A stretch of DNA of 64,000 nucleotides from NCBI GenBank assembly GCA_036345935.2, contig JADWOT020000009.1:8513381-8577380 (forward strand), written 5' to 3'. The translations under genes were made by a program, and so were the position numbers. Positions 13,301 through 25,600 of the stretch are shown here, piece by piece. Below the pieces are notes generated by a model. It ran no database searches and was not told the DNA's origin. It worked only from the letters and a program-made list of their open reading frames with translations. The stretch comes from Taenia hydatigena (Eukaryota; Platyhelminthes; Cestoda; Cyclophyllidea; Taeniidae). The first letter of the stretch is position 1, and each line of letters opens with the position of its first letter.

Positions 13301-15707
13301 GCTGTATTATGATTCACGACATTTTTTTTGTCCAAAAATCGCTCCTTTCGCCTTTTTCAACTATGAATAAAAACAACCAGGACATTTGATCGCGTGTAAA
13401 ATATTTCGAATTATTTGGTCCTAATTTATGAGCACCAACTGAGAAGGGTTTCTTGTGAGAATTGATGGTCGGTTCTGCCACTACTATAACTTAACGCGTA
13501 AAGTTGAGATGCCATTTAAAAGATAGATTAATATACTTGGTCACCTTAAGGGATCTTCAGTGCTCCCATGGCACAGCTCATAAAGGCATCTTAAACGTTA
13601 AATTAAGTGCTTACTAAAGCAAGTTTGATGTGTGGTACTCAGGGGTCTTAAACGGAGTAGTTCTGGCAAGGAAAGGAATGGGAATCTTTCGAATTGTGAG
13701 TGTGTAATAACAGGTAATTCAATCAACTTTCATTGCTTAAGGGGATCGTAGGCATGGAGCATTTTCAGAACGTTGGAAATGTATTAGACATTGGGACAGC
13801 GTTGTTAGTAGTAGAAGCGGCATTCGTAACCTCGAAAGGCAATCAGTCTAGCTATAAATCTAGGCCTTTAATGCTGGGTCGAAACGTCTTATCTGCTAGA
13901 GGTTAGTAGGCCGCGCTACCTGTTAAAGTAACTAAGCTGCGGATGCAAAACTTATTGACGTAGACATGTCTGTTTCAAGGTCTCCTTTGACGACTATGTG
14001 ATTTTACCACAGGAGAACAAGGCATTTTGTTCCGATGGCAGCATTACGTTTTACTTGTGACAGTGGTGCCGCAATCTATTTATTACTTAGGCATTGTCTT
14101 GAAAGGCATGCATTTCTAATCTCTTCGCCTAGGTGACTCTAGTATGAGGAAATCATTGTGACCGACCTGACTGCAGCCACCAGCCTCTGAGCTTGTGTAA
14201 TTTTTCTCACAATGCTGGAGGTCACCCGGGTGGCGAAGCCTGACATCTGCCAGGGTGAGGTAGGCGGGGATGGGGTGGGAGACGTGAGCCGGGGAGAAGA
14301 ACGTGGGGAAAGGAGGACTTGTCACGCCTTCTTGGCAAGTTGGAGACTTTGGCAGCTCGGATTGATGGAAATTTCACCCTCCAGTGACAATACCTCTTCT
14401 TACCTCAGAGGTTTTTGGAAAAAAAATAGACTTAATTGGACATGCTTTGCTTTGCAATGCTGAACTAAAGGGATTATTATCTGTCACTGCGGAACACCTC
14501 TGAAGTATTATTTCGATTTTAAGTGCTTTGGCAAGAAAGGCTAGATTTGCATCGTCAAGAATGAGATTTTATGTTCGCTTTTAGCTAGCGCCGAATTACT
14601 TCGTCCTTTTTCCCTCCGATCTCTCGTATAAGTTCACTTTTTTTCTCACTAGCTTTTTCTGTTAGAAGGTGAAGAGTTGAGATGATGCGAGGTGGAAGAG
14701 GGTGTGTGAGCGTAATAGCTTTCCCCATGGTGGCTTTCATCTCGCCGGCCGCTTTCCCTTCAAAGTTTGAAGCCTATCTTGGCCTCGGAGGCAGCAGGAT
14801 TCCCACTTTTTTGCTCTTATCTTCCCTTATTTGCTGGGCATCAACCAATTGATTAAATAGTATTGATAGTTTCATCGCTTTATGCTGCATACGTGGGTCA
14901 CGCCATCTTTGTTTTTCGGGTGAACTTTCGCTTAAACTAATAGGAACTCGACCAGGACATTTATACTTGATTTTCATGATTAACCTCGATGTGTTATCCT
15001 TTTTTTCACATAGAAGGTGTTCATCCCTGTTTCAGATCTCCTAAAGCTCCGCTGATTTCTGGGTATTTTTCACGTATCGGAAACCTTGGTGAATGATCTA
15101 TGTAATGAGTTGCACATCTCGGTAGTAGATGGTTTTGTGTTTTGCTTTTGATGAGCCCATAAATGAAAACTAGTGAGTCGACTATGATGGGTGGGTTATT
15201 TTGTCATGCGACCCATGTCTTAAACATTCATTTGAATTCTTGCTTACGCAAACCACCAAGACTCACCTACGAAAATTTATGTTTTTATATTTTAGAATGA
15301 TTTGCATCATTAGTACATTCCAATTTTAATTATTATTTTTCTTTGCTTGATGCTTGATTTCAGTATGTTGAACTGGGTTTTTTCTCACTTCACCTCGTTT
15401 AGACTCGGGTCCACAGGATGCTTCTCTGGCGCCCTTTCTGGGCGAGTTGGCGCGGCGTCGGGGCGAGGTAGAGACTGTGGAGGTGACCGAGCGTGACGGT
15501 CACGGAGGGGGCAAGTACTGTCTGCGCGCTTTCGCACCTCTTGCTGAGTTGAGCGGCTTTTCCGCTGCAGTACGCAGCCTCTCATCCGGTCGTGCTGAAA
15601 TTGTCCTCCACTTTGCCCGTTTTCAACCCGTCTCCACCGAGCGACAGATTGAGCTTCTGCGGCACGCTCCTCCTCGTCCTCCATCCCGCACCCACCCTTC
15701 TGTCTAA
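1301..15707 (+). CDS. GFM2: Mitochondrial elongation factor G2 / ribosome-releasing factor 2 (GFM2)
   Basis: Ten exons: 1301-1490, 1562-1817, 1890-2085, 2310-2573, 3321-3653, 3720-4013, 5656-5839, 7741-7826, 10481-10889, 15403-15707. They total 2517 nt, an exact multiple of three (838 residues plus any leader Met; human GFM2 is 779). EF-G2 is a mitochondrial GTPase that, with the recycling factor, splits post-termination mitoribosomes. Visible: G1 [14 protein letters not shown], switch region RERGIS, G3 DTPGHVDF, G4 NKMD, and a G5-like [11 protein letters not shown]. Domain II is in exons 5-6. The family signature GMGDLHLEV lies in exon 7 and domain IV in exons 7-9. The C-terminal domain V is in exon 10 ([18 protein letters not shown]). 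EF-G2 rather than EF-G1 is chosen from [14 protein letters not shown] and the domain IV/V match. The first exon lacks an in-frame AUG. Exon 8 (86 nt) is the least certain, but its phase and its match to the family both fit. Confidence 0.9.
1522..1545. repeat. (AAAT)n tetranucleotide repeat in GFM2 intron 1
   Basis: About six units of AAAT inside the 71-nt first GFM2 intron (1491-1561). A second acceptor-like sequence (ctcttag, ending 1515) lies just upstream, but the downstream one at 1561 is the one that keeps the G-domain frame. Confidence 0.8.
10890..15402 (+). other. Last GFM2 intron, probable non-canonical GC-AG type
   Basis: The exon 9 frame reaches VEVQIPLDD and then G|gcaagt at 10889/10890. 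The next exon begins after tcgtttag at 15402 with AC TCG GGT. Joining in phase 1 gives [20 protein letters not shown], which aligns without a gap to the domain V entry of GFM2. GCAAGT is the standard context for GC donors. The only nearby GT (gtccaa at 10868) is a poor donor and would remove residues that fit the family. At 4513 nt it is the longest intron found in this gene. Confidence 0.7.
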
Positions 15708-16072
15708 GTTGGAGCTCCTGCCTCCCATGCTCAAGTAGCTGGCTCTATGCTCTCTGTGTTGACTTCTGTTTGGTTCTCAAGTAGGGTGGGAAGTTATAAC
15801 CTTTACCAGGTTTTTATGCTATTTGGAATTGTAAGCTAAATTGGCATTTTTATAGCCCTAATAGTCCGCGCATTTTAGCAAGACCTCCTTGGAATGAATG
15901 CTTCAAAAGTGGGCCGAAACCTACCTGTCCTCCTCTATGGTTTGAAGTTTGTACTCAAAAAAGACTACAAAATTCGCATAATTACGGTCATTTGTGGTTA
16001 ATGGAGTGCCGTTTCGGGTTTTAAATGGTGGTTGTTTAGTTGAGTCGGGGAATTTATTGGAGGGTGTGTTTC

Positions 16073-16087
16073 TGTGTGTGTGTGTGT
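16073..16087. repeat. (TG)n microsatellite
   Basis: Seven to eight TG units in the gap downstream of GFM2. Confidence 0.85.
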
Positions 16088-17675
16088 AATTTGCTTAGTG
16101 GATGAAAGCAGAATGTGTAGATGTCGCTCTCGCCTTTTAAAGTCTCTAAACTCGTGACTTGAAACGCTGGGGAACATTAAAGTCCTTTTGTAAGACATCA
16201 TGCCGTTCTGTCAGACTTAACTTATTTAGAATAGGCGAGGTCATTTTGCCTCTAATCGACATTTGTAGACTTTCCGTGCTCTTGCACACATGGTTCGCAC
16301 TACCACACTTGTCTGTAGACTGGGGAGATCAATGGCGCTGCCATCCCTCATTCGTTTGATGCTAAACTGAATTTCCGGTATCTTATATAAGTGTTTGTTG
16401 ATTCAGCTTGGTTTTTTTTACTTGAGTTAGTCTGCAGCTCATTTTTTCAGGGACCTAACGTTTTTTGTTTCGGCGAAGCAGCACGTGCTGGGTCTGCTCA
16501 TTCCATTCTGTCTAAGTCTTTAGGCTTAAGGTAAAAGCAGGGGAAATGCCTTACCTTGGCGCATTATCATGCAATTCAACGGGAGCTTTTCTTGGTTTCA
16601 TTTCATTAAACGCCGCAGCCATGACAAAATGTGAATAGTTAAGGTAGTTGAGCTTAAAGTCTTGAGTATAAGGTGTAATTTTAAAAAGCTTAGGCAGGCA
16701 ATTCACTTTGTGATCAATTTACTTTTGACTGGAAGGAGGTCACGACGCTTAGGGCTTACTTTGATGCTACCATATTGATGTCTCTCAGACGGTCACTGTG
16801 GAAGCAAAGAGGTCACACGAGAAATAATGTGCTGAATGAAATAATGCATACAATTTTGCACTAACACTGCAGTTTTGCGTGACGACGAACACTGAAGCCA
16901 TCTTATGCCATTTGGACCTTTTTACAGCCCATTCACTACTTAAGAGCCAATGTCCAGTGTCTCGGTGAGCATGTATTTGTCACTGCTATTTCACCATCCA
17001 ACCTACTTTATTGCGCTAATAAAGTATTCGCAAACTTAGGCCCAAGCAAAACAGCAATTCTTTACTCGTTAAAATGTCTGTCTGTCTTTTGACAAAGGCT
17101 AATGCATGCAAAACGCTACTAAAAGTTATGCAACCAGTGCTCAACGTTAGTAGCAATAGCGATACTTCGGTCCCCCATTAATTTTCACCAAGTAAATGGT
17201 AGAGTTCCATGCATATGCCGCCCAAAGTGTTGCGCATCTTTTTCGGCTGTGCTTTACTCACTCTAGATGGTAGACTTGCTCAATTCACTCTTGAACTAAT
17301 TCATTCATTTTGGTAAGTCTGTCGCCCTATTTCTCAATGGTAAGGGTCATTCCGAATGGCATTTTTCTGTGGGAATAACATTTGTGTGTAACACTTTACT
17401 TTCCCCTACTATTAATCATAGGTTTTTCCAGCATCGCTGTAGTTTTTGGTTTTTTTATTGCTGTGCGTACAGCACAATACCATGAAAGCCCACACCACGG
17501 GGTTCGCTTATTCTTTTATGAGCATAACCGTTTGCTTGGTGAAGATGGCTAAGAAACCTCCCAACTTAGCAATTGCATTCAGGCCTGACTTGTTTACTTG
17601 CCGATTTGACAAATACAATGAAACTCAAAAAGACCTGTAATTACTGGTCGTGCGCGCACACACGTCCTGGTGGGA

Positions 17676-17729
17676 GGTGGAGGTGGAGCTGGAGCTGGAG
17701 GCGAGACGAGGCGAGGCGAGGCGAGGCGG
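17676..17729. repeat. Purine-rich GAGGC / GAGCTG repeat tract
   Basis: A G+A-rich tract with repeated GGAGCT units followed by four or five GAGGC units. It is locally very GC-rich against an AT-rich background. No coding or RNA signal was seen in it. Confidence 0.8.
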
Positions 17730-19918
17730 GACAGGGTGGGGTGAGAATGTCAGTTATGGATGAAGTATGGGTGGCCACCACAAACGCTTCTAACACGACT
17801 GACTGAGGTAGAAGAGCTACAGTCAACTTCTTAAATTATCCATGAATCAAGGGGCGTGTTGGTCTCTCTTCAAAAAGGAAAAAAGCTCATATTTGTCAAA
17901 CAGTGAACGTTTGGCTAAATCCCATTTGTCTGCACCCGTTTCCTGCAGCGTCGTGAGTGAAATGGCGGTTTATTCCGGCGTTTAACTGGGACTCACGCAA
18001 ATCAAATCATCATAGAAACCGTTGTTATAAACACCGTTGTCGTCCATTAGTGATGTTCAAAATAATTAATTTCGGCAGAGGAGAAAGTGCAGCGTTTTTT
18101 TTTATTTGGAGAAGGTGCACCAGCCAATCGAAATTGGTGCATTTAAAGAATCCAGCTTCCTTTCAAGATTAGTAACTTTAAATGGATGGAGAATTGCCGT
18201 TAGTGAGTATGATTCCCTGAGATACGCTTTTGTAGAATAAATTGGCTCTTAGTTGTAGTACGACTTGTGATAAACGGTGGTGAGATGAAAGTGAGCAATT
18301 TTCTCCCTTAAGGAAAATTCAAATCTAACGGGGAGAGCGCATTCACTATTGAATGTCGAGGTGAGTGCAAACTTAAAGCAGGACATTAAGAGTCTCACTT
18401 TCAGAGTTCGGAAATACAGTCTTCAGTTAACCGCGCGTCACTCCTGCCTAGCCGCATGGGCTTGTGGTCTTTGAATTTCAGGATCAGTGGAGTTATGTTT
18501 ATTGTAACGAAGGGTTGCAGTCTCTTAAATGTAGTTCTTTACTCCTTACTGCATATAGACCGTCGGCAAAAGGTAGGCCATCTTATGACAATTATTGGCT
18601 TTGAAAAATTCCTTCTACGTAGACCAACATACACCAGTACGACAAGTGGCCGAAATTGCGATGAAGTAACCTGAGGATCCATAAATTCCTCGATTGTATT
18701 TGATATCCACTTGGTTGTGAACTAGTAAAATGAAAGCTTAGTAAAAGCGCACACTTGTTCCACCACTTTGATGCGGTGCTATTCTGCCTTTATTTCCAAT
18801 GGACTGAACAAAAACACGGTCTTTTTTCTCTTTAAAAATACTCCAAGAACTCATTCGTTTCAGTTAAGAAGAGTACATCCGATGCGATGCGTATTTGGCC
18901 CACGTCACATGGGTAGTCATTTAGGCATTCGTAGATAAAAGTGCTCCGGGCATTTTTATTTCGTATTACATTGTGCCAGGCACAGAACCACAGATCTGCC
19001 TTCGTCAGCCTGTTTGTAGATCCAGTATTCAGGTGGTTTGGGGCACATACTTCAAAGGAAACCTTTGTAAAGTAGAACCACCAATTCCGAGATTAAGCTA
19101 GCGATAAAACCGACTACGTGACACGAACATCCGCTTCAACTCCACCCTTTTTAAACGCGTCAAAAGATGCGTTAAAATTCTCAAAACATGAACAAAGTTG
19201 AAAGTCCTGAGGCAGGGAATTGAAAACAAGGTAAAACAAGGTACTGTCGTTTAGGCTGAATCCCTAAAAGCCCATATGCTGCTTGACTAGGCGATTTAAA
19301 CCAAAATTTGCGAGTTTTATTGTCAAAAGATTGGGCGTTTCAAAGCTGCTTTCGCACACTTTCGTCGTTTGAACATATTCTAAGCATTGCCGTTGTTAAG
19401 TGTTATAGAGTATCTTGATCCACGATCTCCGTGTGGTTGTGCCCTTCCATTGGATCGCCTCTTGATTAGTACAATTTGTTAAAGGACGTTTTTCACCAAG
19501 CACAAAAAATAGTCGCGTCCCTTAAGTCACAACTCGCCACCTTGGCAAGACGTTGAAGTGGCCGGGAAATAAAGGAAAACGAATGTCATTAGTTCCTGGA
19601 AGTCAGCCACTTTAGCAAAAAGTCGTTAGGGACTTGGCGTTTAGCGACAAATTGGCAATTGGAGGTCTCTACAATCCAAATCCTACAACCCCCATGGGAT
19701 GAACAAATATTTTCAAGCCCTTCACACCACTTCACTGGTGGCCTTCCGTGAGGGCCAAAACCTTAACAATGTAGTGGCTTATCTGAGTTATTGAGAGGTG
19801 TTTTTTGAGTCCTAAAATCGTCGATTTAAGCCTATGCTCACAGCTGTGCTTGAGGGACCATTATGCGGTTTGGTACTACGAATCCTACTATCGACGCAGT
19901 GATAAGGGTCTGCTTCTT

Positions 19919-19942
19919 TGTGTGTGTGTGTGTGTGTGTGTG
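19919..19942. repeat. (TG)12 microsatellite
   Basis: Twelve uninterrupted TG units. Confidence 0.95.
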
Positions 19943-21000
19943 AGGCGTCCAAATAGAACTAAAACGATCTTTTAAAAGAAGACGCATGGTTTGCTCTAGT
20001 CAACTTTCCTATTTGAAATCAAAATCTGTCACATTGTGTAAGGTCAAAGTGACCGAATCCTGGGAAGGCTTTCTTTCCTTGCTGTCACGGCTGGCAATGC
20101 TGTTGGAGGAGGGAGTTACTCAACTTTATCCACCAATGAGCAACCGTCGAATGAATGGCTCCTGTCAATTTATCGAGAACGTAACAATGCCTCTGCATGC
20201 GTTGCCACCCGTACGTGTGTTTTCATTGCGCCCCTAGGGCACCACCACTAAACAGCATTAAAGCTTCGTCTCCAGAACTACATGGTCGTCCATGGAAACG
20301 CGTCCGTCCCATTTAGGGCAAACTTTCAAAATAAGGAAATTTTTTTCATGGTTAGGGGAGCTATTTGTTTTTTCCGGCTGATGACATTGTGATTGCTCGA
20401 ATAATTTAATTATGAGTGTATTTCCCTCACATTGAGCTTTCGGCCACAGCCATAGGAAGGAAGAATAACTAACTACTCAGCTTTTTCTGTTTAAGGAATA
20501 CTTTCCAAGTTATCCAACTGCTTCACTAAGAATTTTGTTAAACAAATTGACCTTGGGTGTGCATTCTTGGCGTATTCAGCACCGCTTTTTAATTCCCAAA
20601 TGCCGTTAAACTGTTTCAATGGTGGTCTAAAGCTACCTGACGAGGTGTACCATAAGGGTCCTCCACCTTTTTGGCATGTTTGAATGCTTTTATTTCCATT
20701 TGTAGAGTAAATCGGAAATTGCACTGAAGCAACTTAGCCACATTCCCTTTAACTTCCAAACAGTCTAAAATTCGTAAAAGCCTGATTTATTATCCCCTCT
20801 TGAAAACATTAAACAGCTCTGCATATTACCCACCGACGTTGACTACGAAGTGGTAATCCAAATCGAGGTAATCTGGAGGCAGCCAGTTTTAAAATAAAAA
20901 TCGTGAATCTCAGTTAGTGCTCGATGCTGTTGTTACTTCCGTTTTGCCAAGAAGGCTTTTGAAGGAAAGTGATGCAAACAAAATCAGTGGCGGCGGCAGT

Positions 21001-21015
21001 AGCAGCAGCAGCAGC
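21001..21015. repeat. (AGC)5 trinucleotide repeat
   Basis: Five perfect AGC units directly after a GGC-rich stretch, inside an unsupported open frame. Confidence 0.85.
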
Positions 21016-21803
21016 AACGACATGGAAGTGAAATTGGCCTGCATAATGGCTTCCTTACAGTTGGGATGCAACTCAGATTCCATTTGCCGCAATAACTTTG
21101 AAGTACAATTTATTGAGTCTGAAATACGCTTTTTTCGGTTGGCTGCCAACGGTGTGGGTGTCGAAAGGTGGAGCCGGGATGTGTGCTCCTCGAAACATTT
21201 AAAATATCGAGCCGCGTGATCTGCCTTTGCATCCTTTCCACCTCCAGAGACGTTCCAGTCACTCGCAAAACTTTTTAAGCAGTATTTTAAATAAAATTGA
21301 TTTAGTAATAAACGCGCAGTTGGAGTGAAGTGGGAATGCGACTAAAAATACGCCACAAGCTTGGAGATGGGCCTTGCTAGTGATGTCCAACCAACAGACC
21401 GCCACACCCATTATTTCAAAATTTTTAGTTTTATTATCTGAGAACCTGATTACTTCGCTAAACGTTAGCACCTCTGCGACCTAAAAATTTAATGGTGGGA
21501 CAACATGATTGGTGGGTTTTCAGGCACTTCAAATGCACCCATTTTCGAAAAGTACATTTTCTCTAAAAATACGTAAACACTTTACTTTAATCGCAAAACT
21601 GCACATAGAAGTAATGTTCTAATAGTTTGGCGGTTACTTCATAGATAACAGAAAAGGACAGTCACTATTAGCTCTTTCTTTAAGGATATCTGAGACATTA
21701 ACGACTTGCGAGTTTTCTTCCACTATGAATTGATAAAGCTTGGTTGCGCCGTCTAACAAAATATTCTTTATTGAAAAGGAGAAGGCAGTTGAGTGGAAAT
21801 TAT

Positions 21804-21809
21804 TTTATT
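21804..21809 (-). terminator. Candidate polyadenylation signal AATAAA of the EB-ZP gene
   Basis: On the minus strand AATAAA lies 76 nt after the stop codon at 21885, a normal distance for a 3' end signal. In this AT-rich sequence the motif also occurs by chance, so position is the main support. Confidence 0.55.
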
Positions 21810-21884
21810 TAGAGATCGAAGGAATATGGAATGTTTGCATAAATGCGTATGTACAAGTGTAAACCGAGCCAAGTGCTGCGGATG

Positions 21885-22670
21885 TCAGACATTTTGCTCA
21901 TCATTGAGGATTTTATTCGGGGAGATCGAAATCCCTCGCTCATTAATCTCGTCTTCAGGTTCGGTGAGGAATTTCATGGGAGAAAAGTGTTTGATTGCAG
22001 TTGTTTCGATCTCAGTTCGACCAATATTGGGCTTAGTGTACATACGCTGAAGCGTCGCCGATTGTGTTGGCACTGTTTGTGAGCTACCGGATGGTGCCTT
22101 TTGTAAAATAAACTGTGTCTTCGTAGAGGGGACACATTCCTGAACACCGCTATTGTTATTAGCCACCACGAAACATTCGGTGCTGCGCGTGTCATTTTTT
22201 ATGGTACTTGTATCCCGAATGCACAGAAATGGAGCGTAAAGGCCCACAGATCCCCGAGTCCCTGTTCCGTAGAGCTCGACGGGCTGCAACTCAAAGGGTC
22301 CCGCCTCGTTAATGGTGCTGGTAAAGTTCTTCTTGCCTACTGTGTCACCACCGGTGGAGCGAGAGGCAGTCCGCGCGCTTGTCTCGGAGATAGACGTGCA
22401 TTTTATTTCAGGGGAATTGTGACACTTGGCCTCCGTCTCCACTGCTGTTGCAGCTTGGAAGAGGTTGATTGCATTGTTAGGACTGCGGATGAATGCGGCG
22501 CCCCGCGTCTGGGGATTGGAGTAGACACTAGGGGCGATGGAGGCCATAGGATTGCGCTGGATCGTGGACTCGGGCATCACCAGCGGCTGGAATACCGAGG
22601 GTCGATTGCTCCACTCTCGACTTGTCACTGGTACTGACCAATTGACGTACTCGTAGGCGGCGCAATTTGG
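21885..22670 (-). other. Last exon: cytoplasmic tail of the EB-ZP protein
   Basis: A single exon of 261 codons plus stop, the longest open frame in the region. It follows a membrane helix and basic stop-transfer residues encoded at 23693-23549. It is rich in Ser, Thr, Asn and Pro (SNRPSVFQPLVMPES, NPMASIAPSVYSNPQTRG, SSQTVPTQSATLQ) and looks disordered. I see no kinase, death or other folded domain. The join to the previous exon needs a GC donor (AAAAAG|GCATGC), because no in-phase GT donor exists before the stop of that exon. Confidence 0.65.
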
Positions 22671-25600
22671 CTTATGAAAGAGGAAATGTGTTGCATGGAA
22701 GTGAGTTCAGTAGTCATTCAAGTACAAAACGCACCTCACAATGGACCTTCAAATTAACTGATCAAAATCGGATCAGTGAAAGGTGGTCACTTTCCTCAAT
22801 CACAGAGGCGTTTCTATTCAATTATTTTTTATCCAATCAGTAAATTAGTTAGTCAAGCGTGAAAGTTCCGCCAAACTCCGGAGTTATAAACTGTCTAATA
22901 ACGCCAGTCAGAAAAATCTCTCCGCAATTTGGCAGGGAGGAGCGAATGCTGTATGAGATGTACAATTACCCTGCCACAAAGTCAATATATGTAAAATTAA
23001 TCCAGCATGAATATTTGTAGTTGAAGTTTTGAATAACTGGTGCTTAAATATGGGGTCTTTTGTCGTTATACCGTGTGGTGTGAAGGATGGGACGCTGAGG
23101 TGGAACGCCCGAAACCTGTGCTACAATGCAGAAAGGCATCCTAACGAAAGCCGTCACCATGATAAAGCAGTGAGGCTAGGAAACATCAGCTGCATTTGTA
23201 AGCTAAGTATTATTTTGTAATTAAAATTATTTTTTTAGAACCATAACAATTTCTTCATCCTAAAATCAATGTCAACCTGAAATTAGGCATCGGATAAAAG
23301 TTGTCTTTTTCTGTTGTAGCTGCAAATGCATTAAAGTAATTTTTAAAATGCAAGAAAAGTTGAAGTGACATCGCTTCATCGATAAGGGCTGACACTTGCA
23401 GATGAGAAAATCTAAGTTTTTTTCTCATTTTGTGTTTATATGAAGCACCTTGGACTACGTGTTGTCTAAATCCGTATAGCGTTCCCAGTTATAAATTATC
23501 ATATTAAAAACAGTGTTGATGTAGTTAAAACATGGTCCAGCAGCATGCCTTTTTCCCGGCCAGCATTTCATTGCGTCGGCTTTGATTTTGTCGCTTGAGA
23601 GCGATAAGGGAGATGGTGAGAACCACGACGATGATGATGGTGGTGATGACGGAGACGGAGATGAGTTGAGGCTGCGTGAGGCAAACAGCGTACCTACAGG
23701 GTCCCGCCCCATCCCCGCCAGCCCTCTCCTCCCCCCGAGGAATCAGCTGCGGATTCGCGTTGCCTCTCCCCTCCGCCCGCCCCGTCAGTACCAATGCTTC
23801 TGTCAAGGACATTTAGGCAGTCAACATTCCTTGCACGCGTCATTCATAAGCCCTACCCTCAAGCTAACGTGATTTGAGCACACTTCCAACTCGTTTAGCT
23901 TTGAGATGAATGACATGCGCATAGCTTATTTTGTAAATGCAACAAAACCCAAGATTCAAATTATTCTACGGTAAAGAATCAGCTTATGTTGCTACTTACT
24001 GATTATAGAGAATAAGAAGGCAATAAATTTATGCTTTTGAACTCGTGTTTGAACCAGTGTTCCACCTACTTTTGCCTTGCGCTGTTTAGTACAACAAGGA
24101 GAAGTCTTTGACAGACACCCTGCGCATACTTCTGTTGTTTTTTTTTTGAGAGGGAGAGGAGCGATTATGGGCATTGCTAAACGTTATCAAAACCGCTGCC
24201 ACGGTTTTTCCTTGCTCATGACAGCAGAAATAAGATACATTGCGCCTCACATAAACATTTGCGCTTAACTTTGAGATGTCACTTATAGGTTGCTGATCAA
24301 GTTCCATCTTGACAACACAAACCTTCTATGGGTATTCCTGCGAACCGTGCACCCTTTCCAATGACAGAGCTGAGATATATGTGACTTTTGACGTACTGAT
24401 ATTATCTCCGAGCCGCTCATAATATGCAACCTCATTGTTTCAACTAACAACACGCAGTAACCACTCTCTGAAACCGAAAGTAGTCCCTATCTCTATTCTA
24501 ACTATGCTAATGCTGCCTAATCTCAATCAAACTAACTCCTTGTTGACTACTAAGAGGAGTTAATTAATAAAATCAGGACATGTACCGAAGCTAGAAGCCT
24601 TCTAGGCCTCAAGTTTATTTGGCTACGCATTAATTATCCTTGATAGAGCTAAGAGACCAGTTGAAAAAGAGATGTAGTTGATTTTTGCAGTTCTTCATGA
24701 CTCCAACAAATGTAAGATGTGGGACTAACTTTTGTGCGAAGGGACGATGTTAAGATGCACCCAACGGTCAAAGAGGCGATACTTGACGCCCCACCGTTTA
24801 TGACTGCTGTAGGCCTCTGCTAGATTGGCACAGTCCAGATTCTCCTGAAAGTAAATGACGGGCGTAAAAGGCACCTTCACTACAACTTATATTCGGCTCT
24901 GCTTCCACTTTGGATGGAAGATTTTAACAAAGGCCTCCCAAAATGCACGGCGTCATATATGTTGGATATTAAAATAATAAATATTAACTTGAGATATTAG
25001 ACAAACAGAGGAAGCATTTTAACGCGCTTAGACCTCGTATAGTTTTCAGTGAACTCCGTCCGTGTAAAAGTAATGGATCTTAGAGAACTTTCTAGTAAAA
25101 TTGACGTTTGAAGGAGGGCAGATGCGACGACACAACTATCTGGTGGTTCATCTCCTAAATGTCACCTTATCCCTCCATCTCTCGCCTTTTCCTGTAGGCG
25201 CTGCCGTGTCACGCCCCATCCCTCCCTCGCCTCTTCACCCGTTGATTTTGTCGAGAAAAGGTGATTCGGGCGTGTACGCACTGCCTTGTTAGGCGAGGTG
25301 GAGACAAGCAACGACACAGGCGCCCTTTGACGGAAACATCCTGAAATTTCTTTCTCCTCTTTCAAATACCTCAAAAGTTAGTTAATTGTTCGACAAGAGA
25401 AAAAAAGCGCATGCAGCTTAGGTGCAAGCAATTAAGAATCCTTTTTCTGACTTGGAAAGGAGGAAACGCGATTCGACGCTTACGTAAATAAATATTTAAA
25501 AAGAATTAGGTGTGATAACAACATTTGGTAGTAACAAAAACCTAGAAGAAAAGTTGTTCATAACTTATAGGGAAGAATTATTATACTGGTTAAAGAGCAT

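Larger units (their letters stand above)
15708..21803. other. About 6 kb with no supported gene
   Basis: Between the GFM2 stop and the 3' end of the EB-ZP gene. Open frames are short, do not show third-base bias and do not link to one another by good splice sites. The best is on the plus strand at 20917-21219, containing an (AGC)n run. It has no ATG at its start and no matching donor, so I do not call it a gene. No rRNA, tRNA or transposon protein was recognised. Confidence 0.5.

Noticed and set aside
20917..21219. Plus-strand 100-codon frame with a serine run from (AGC)n
   Set aside because: It opens on GTG, has no ATG until after the repeat, no donor or downstream partner, and is overlapped by an equally long antisense frame.
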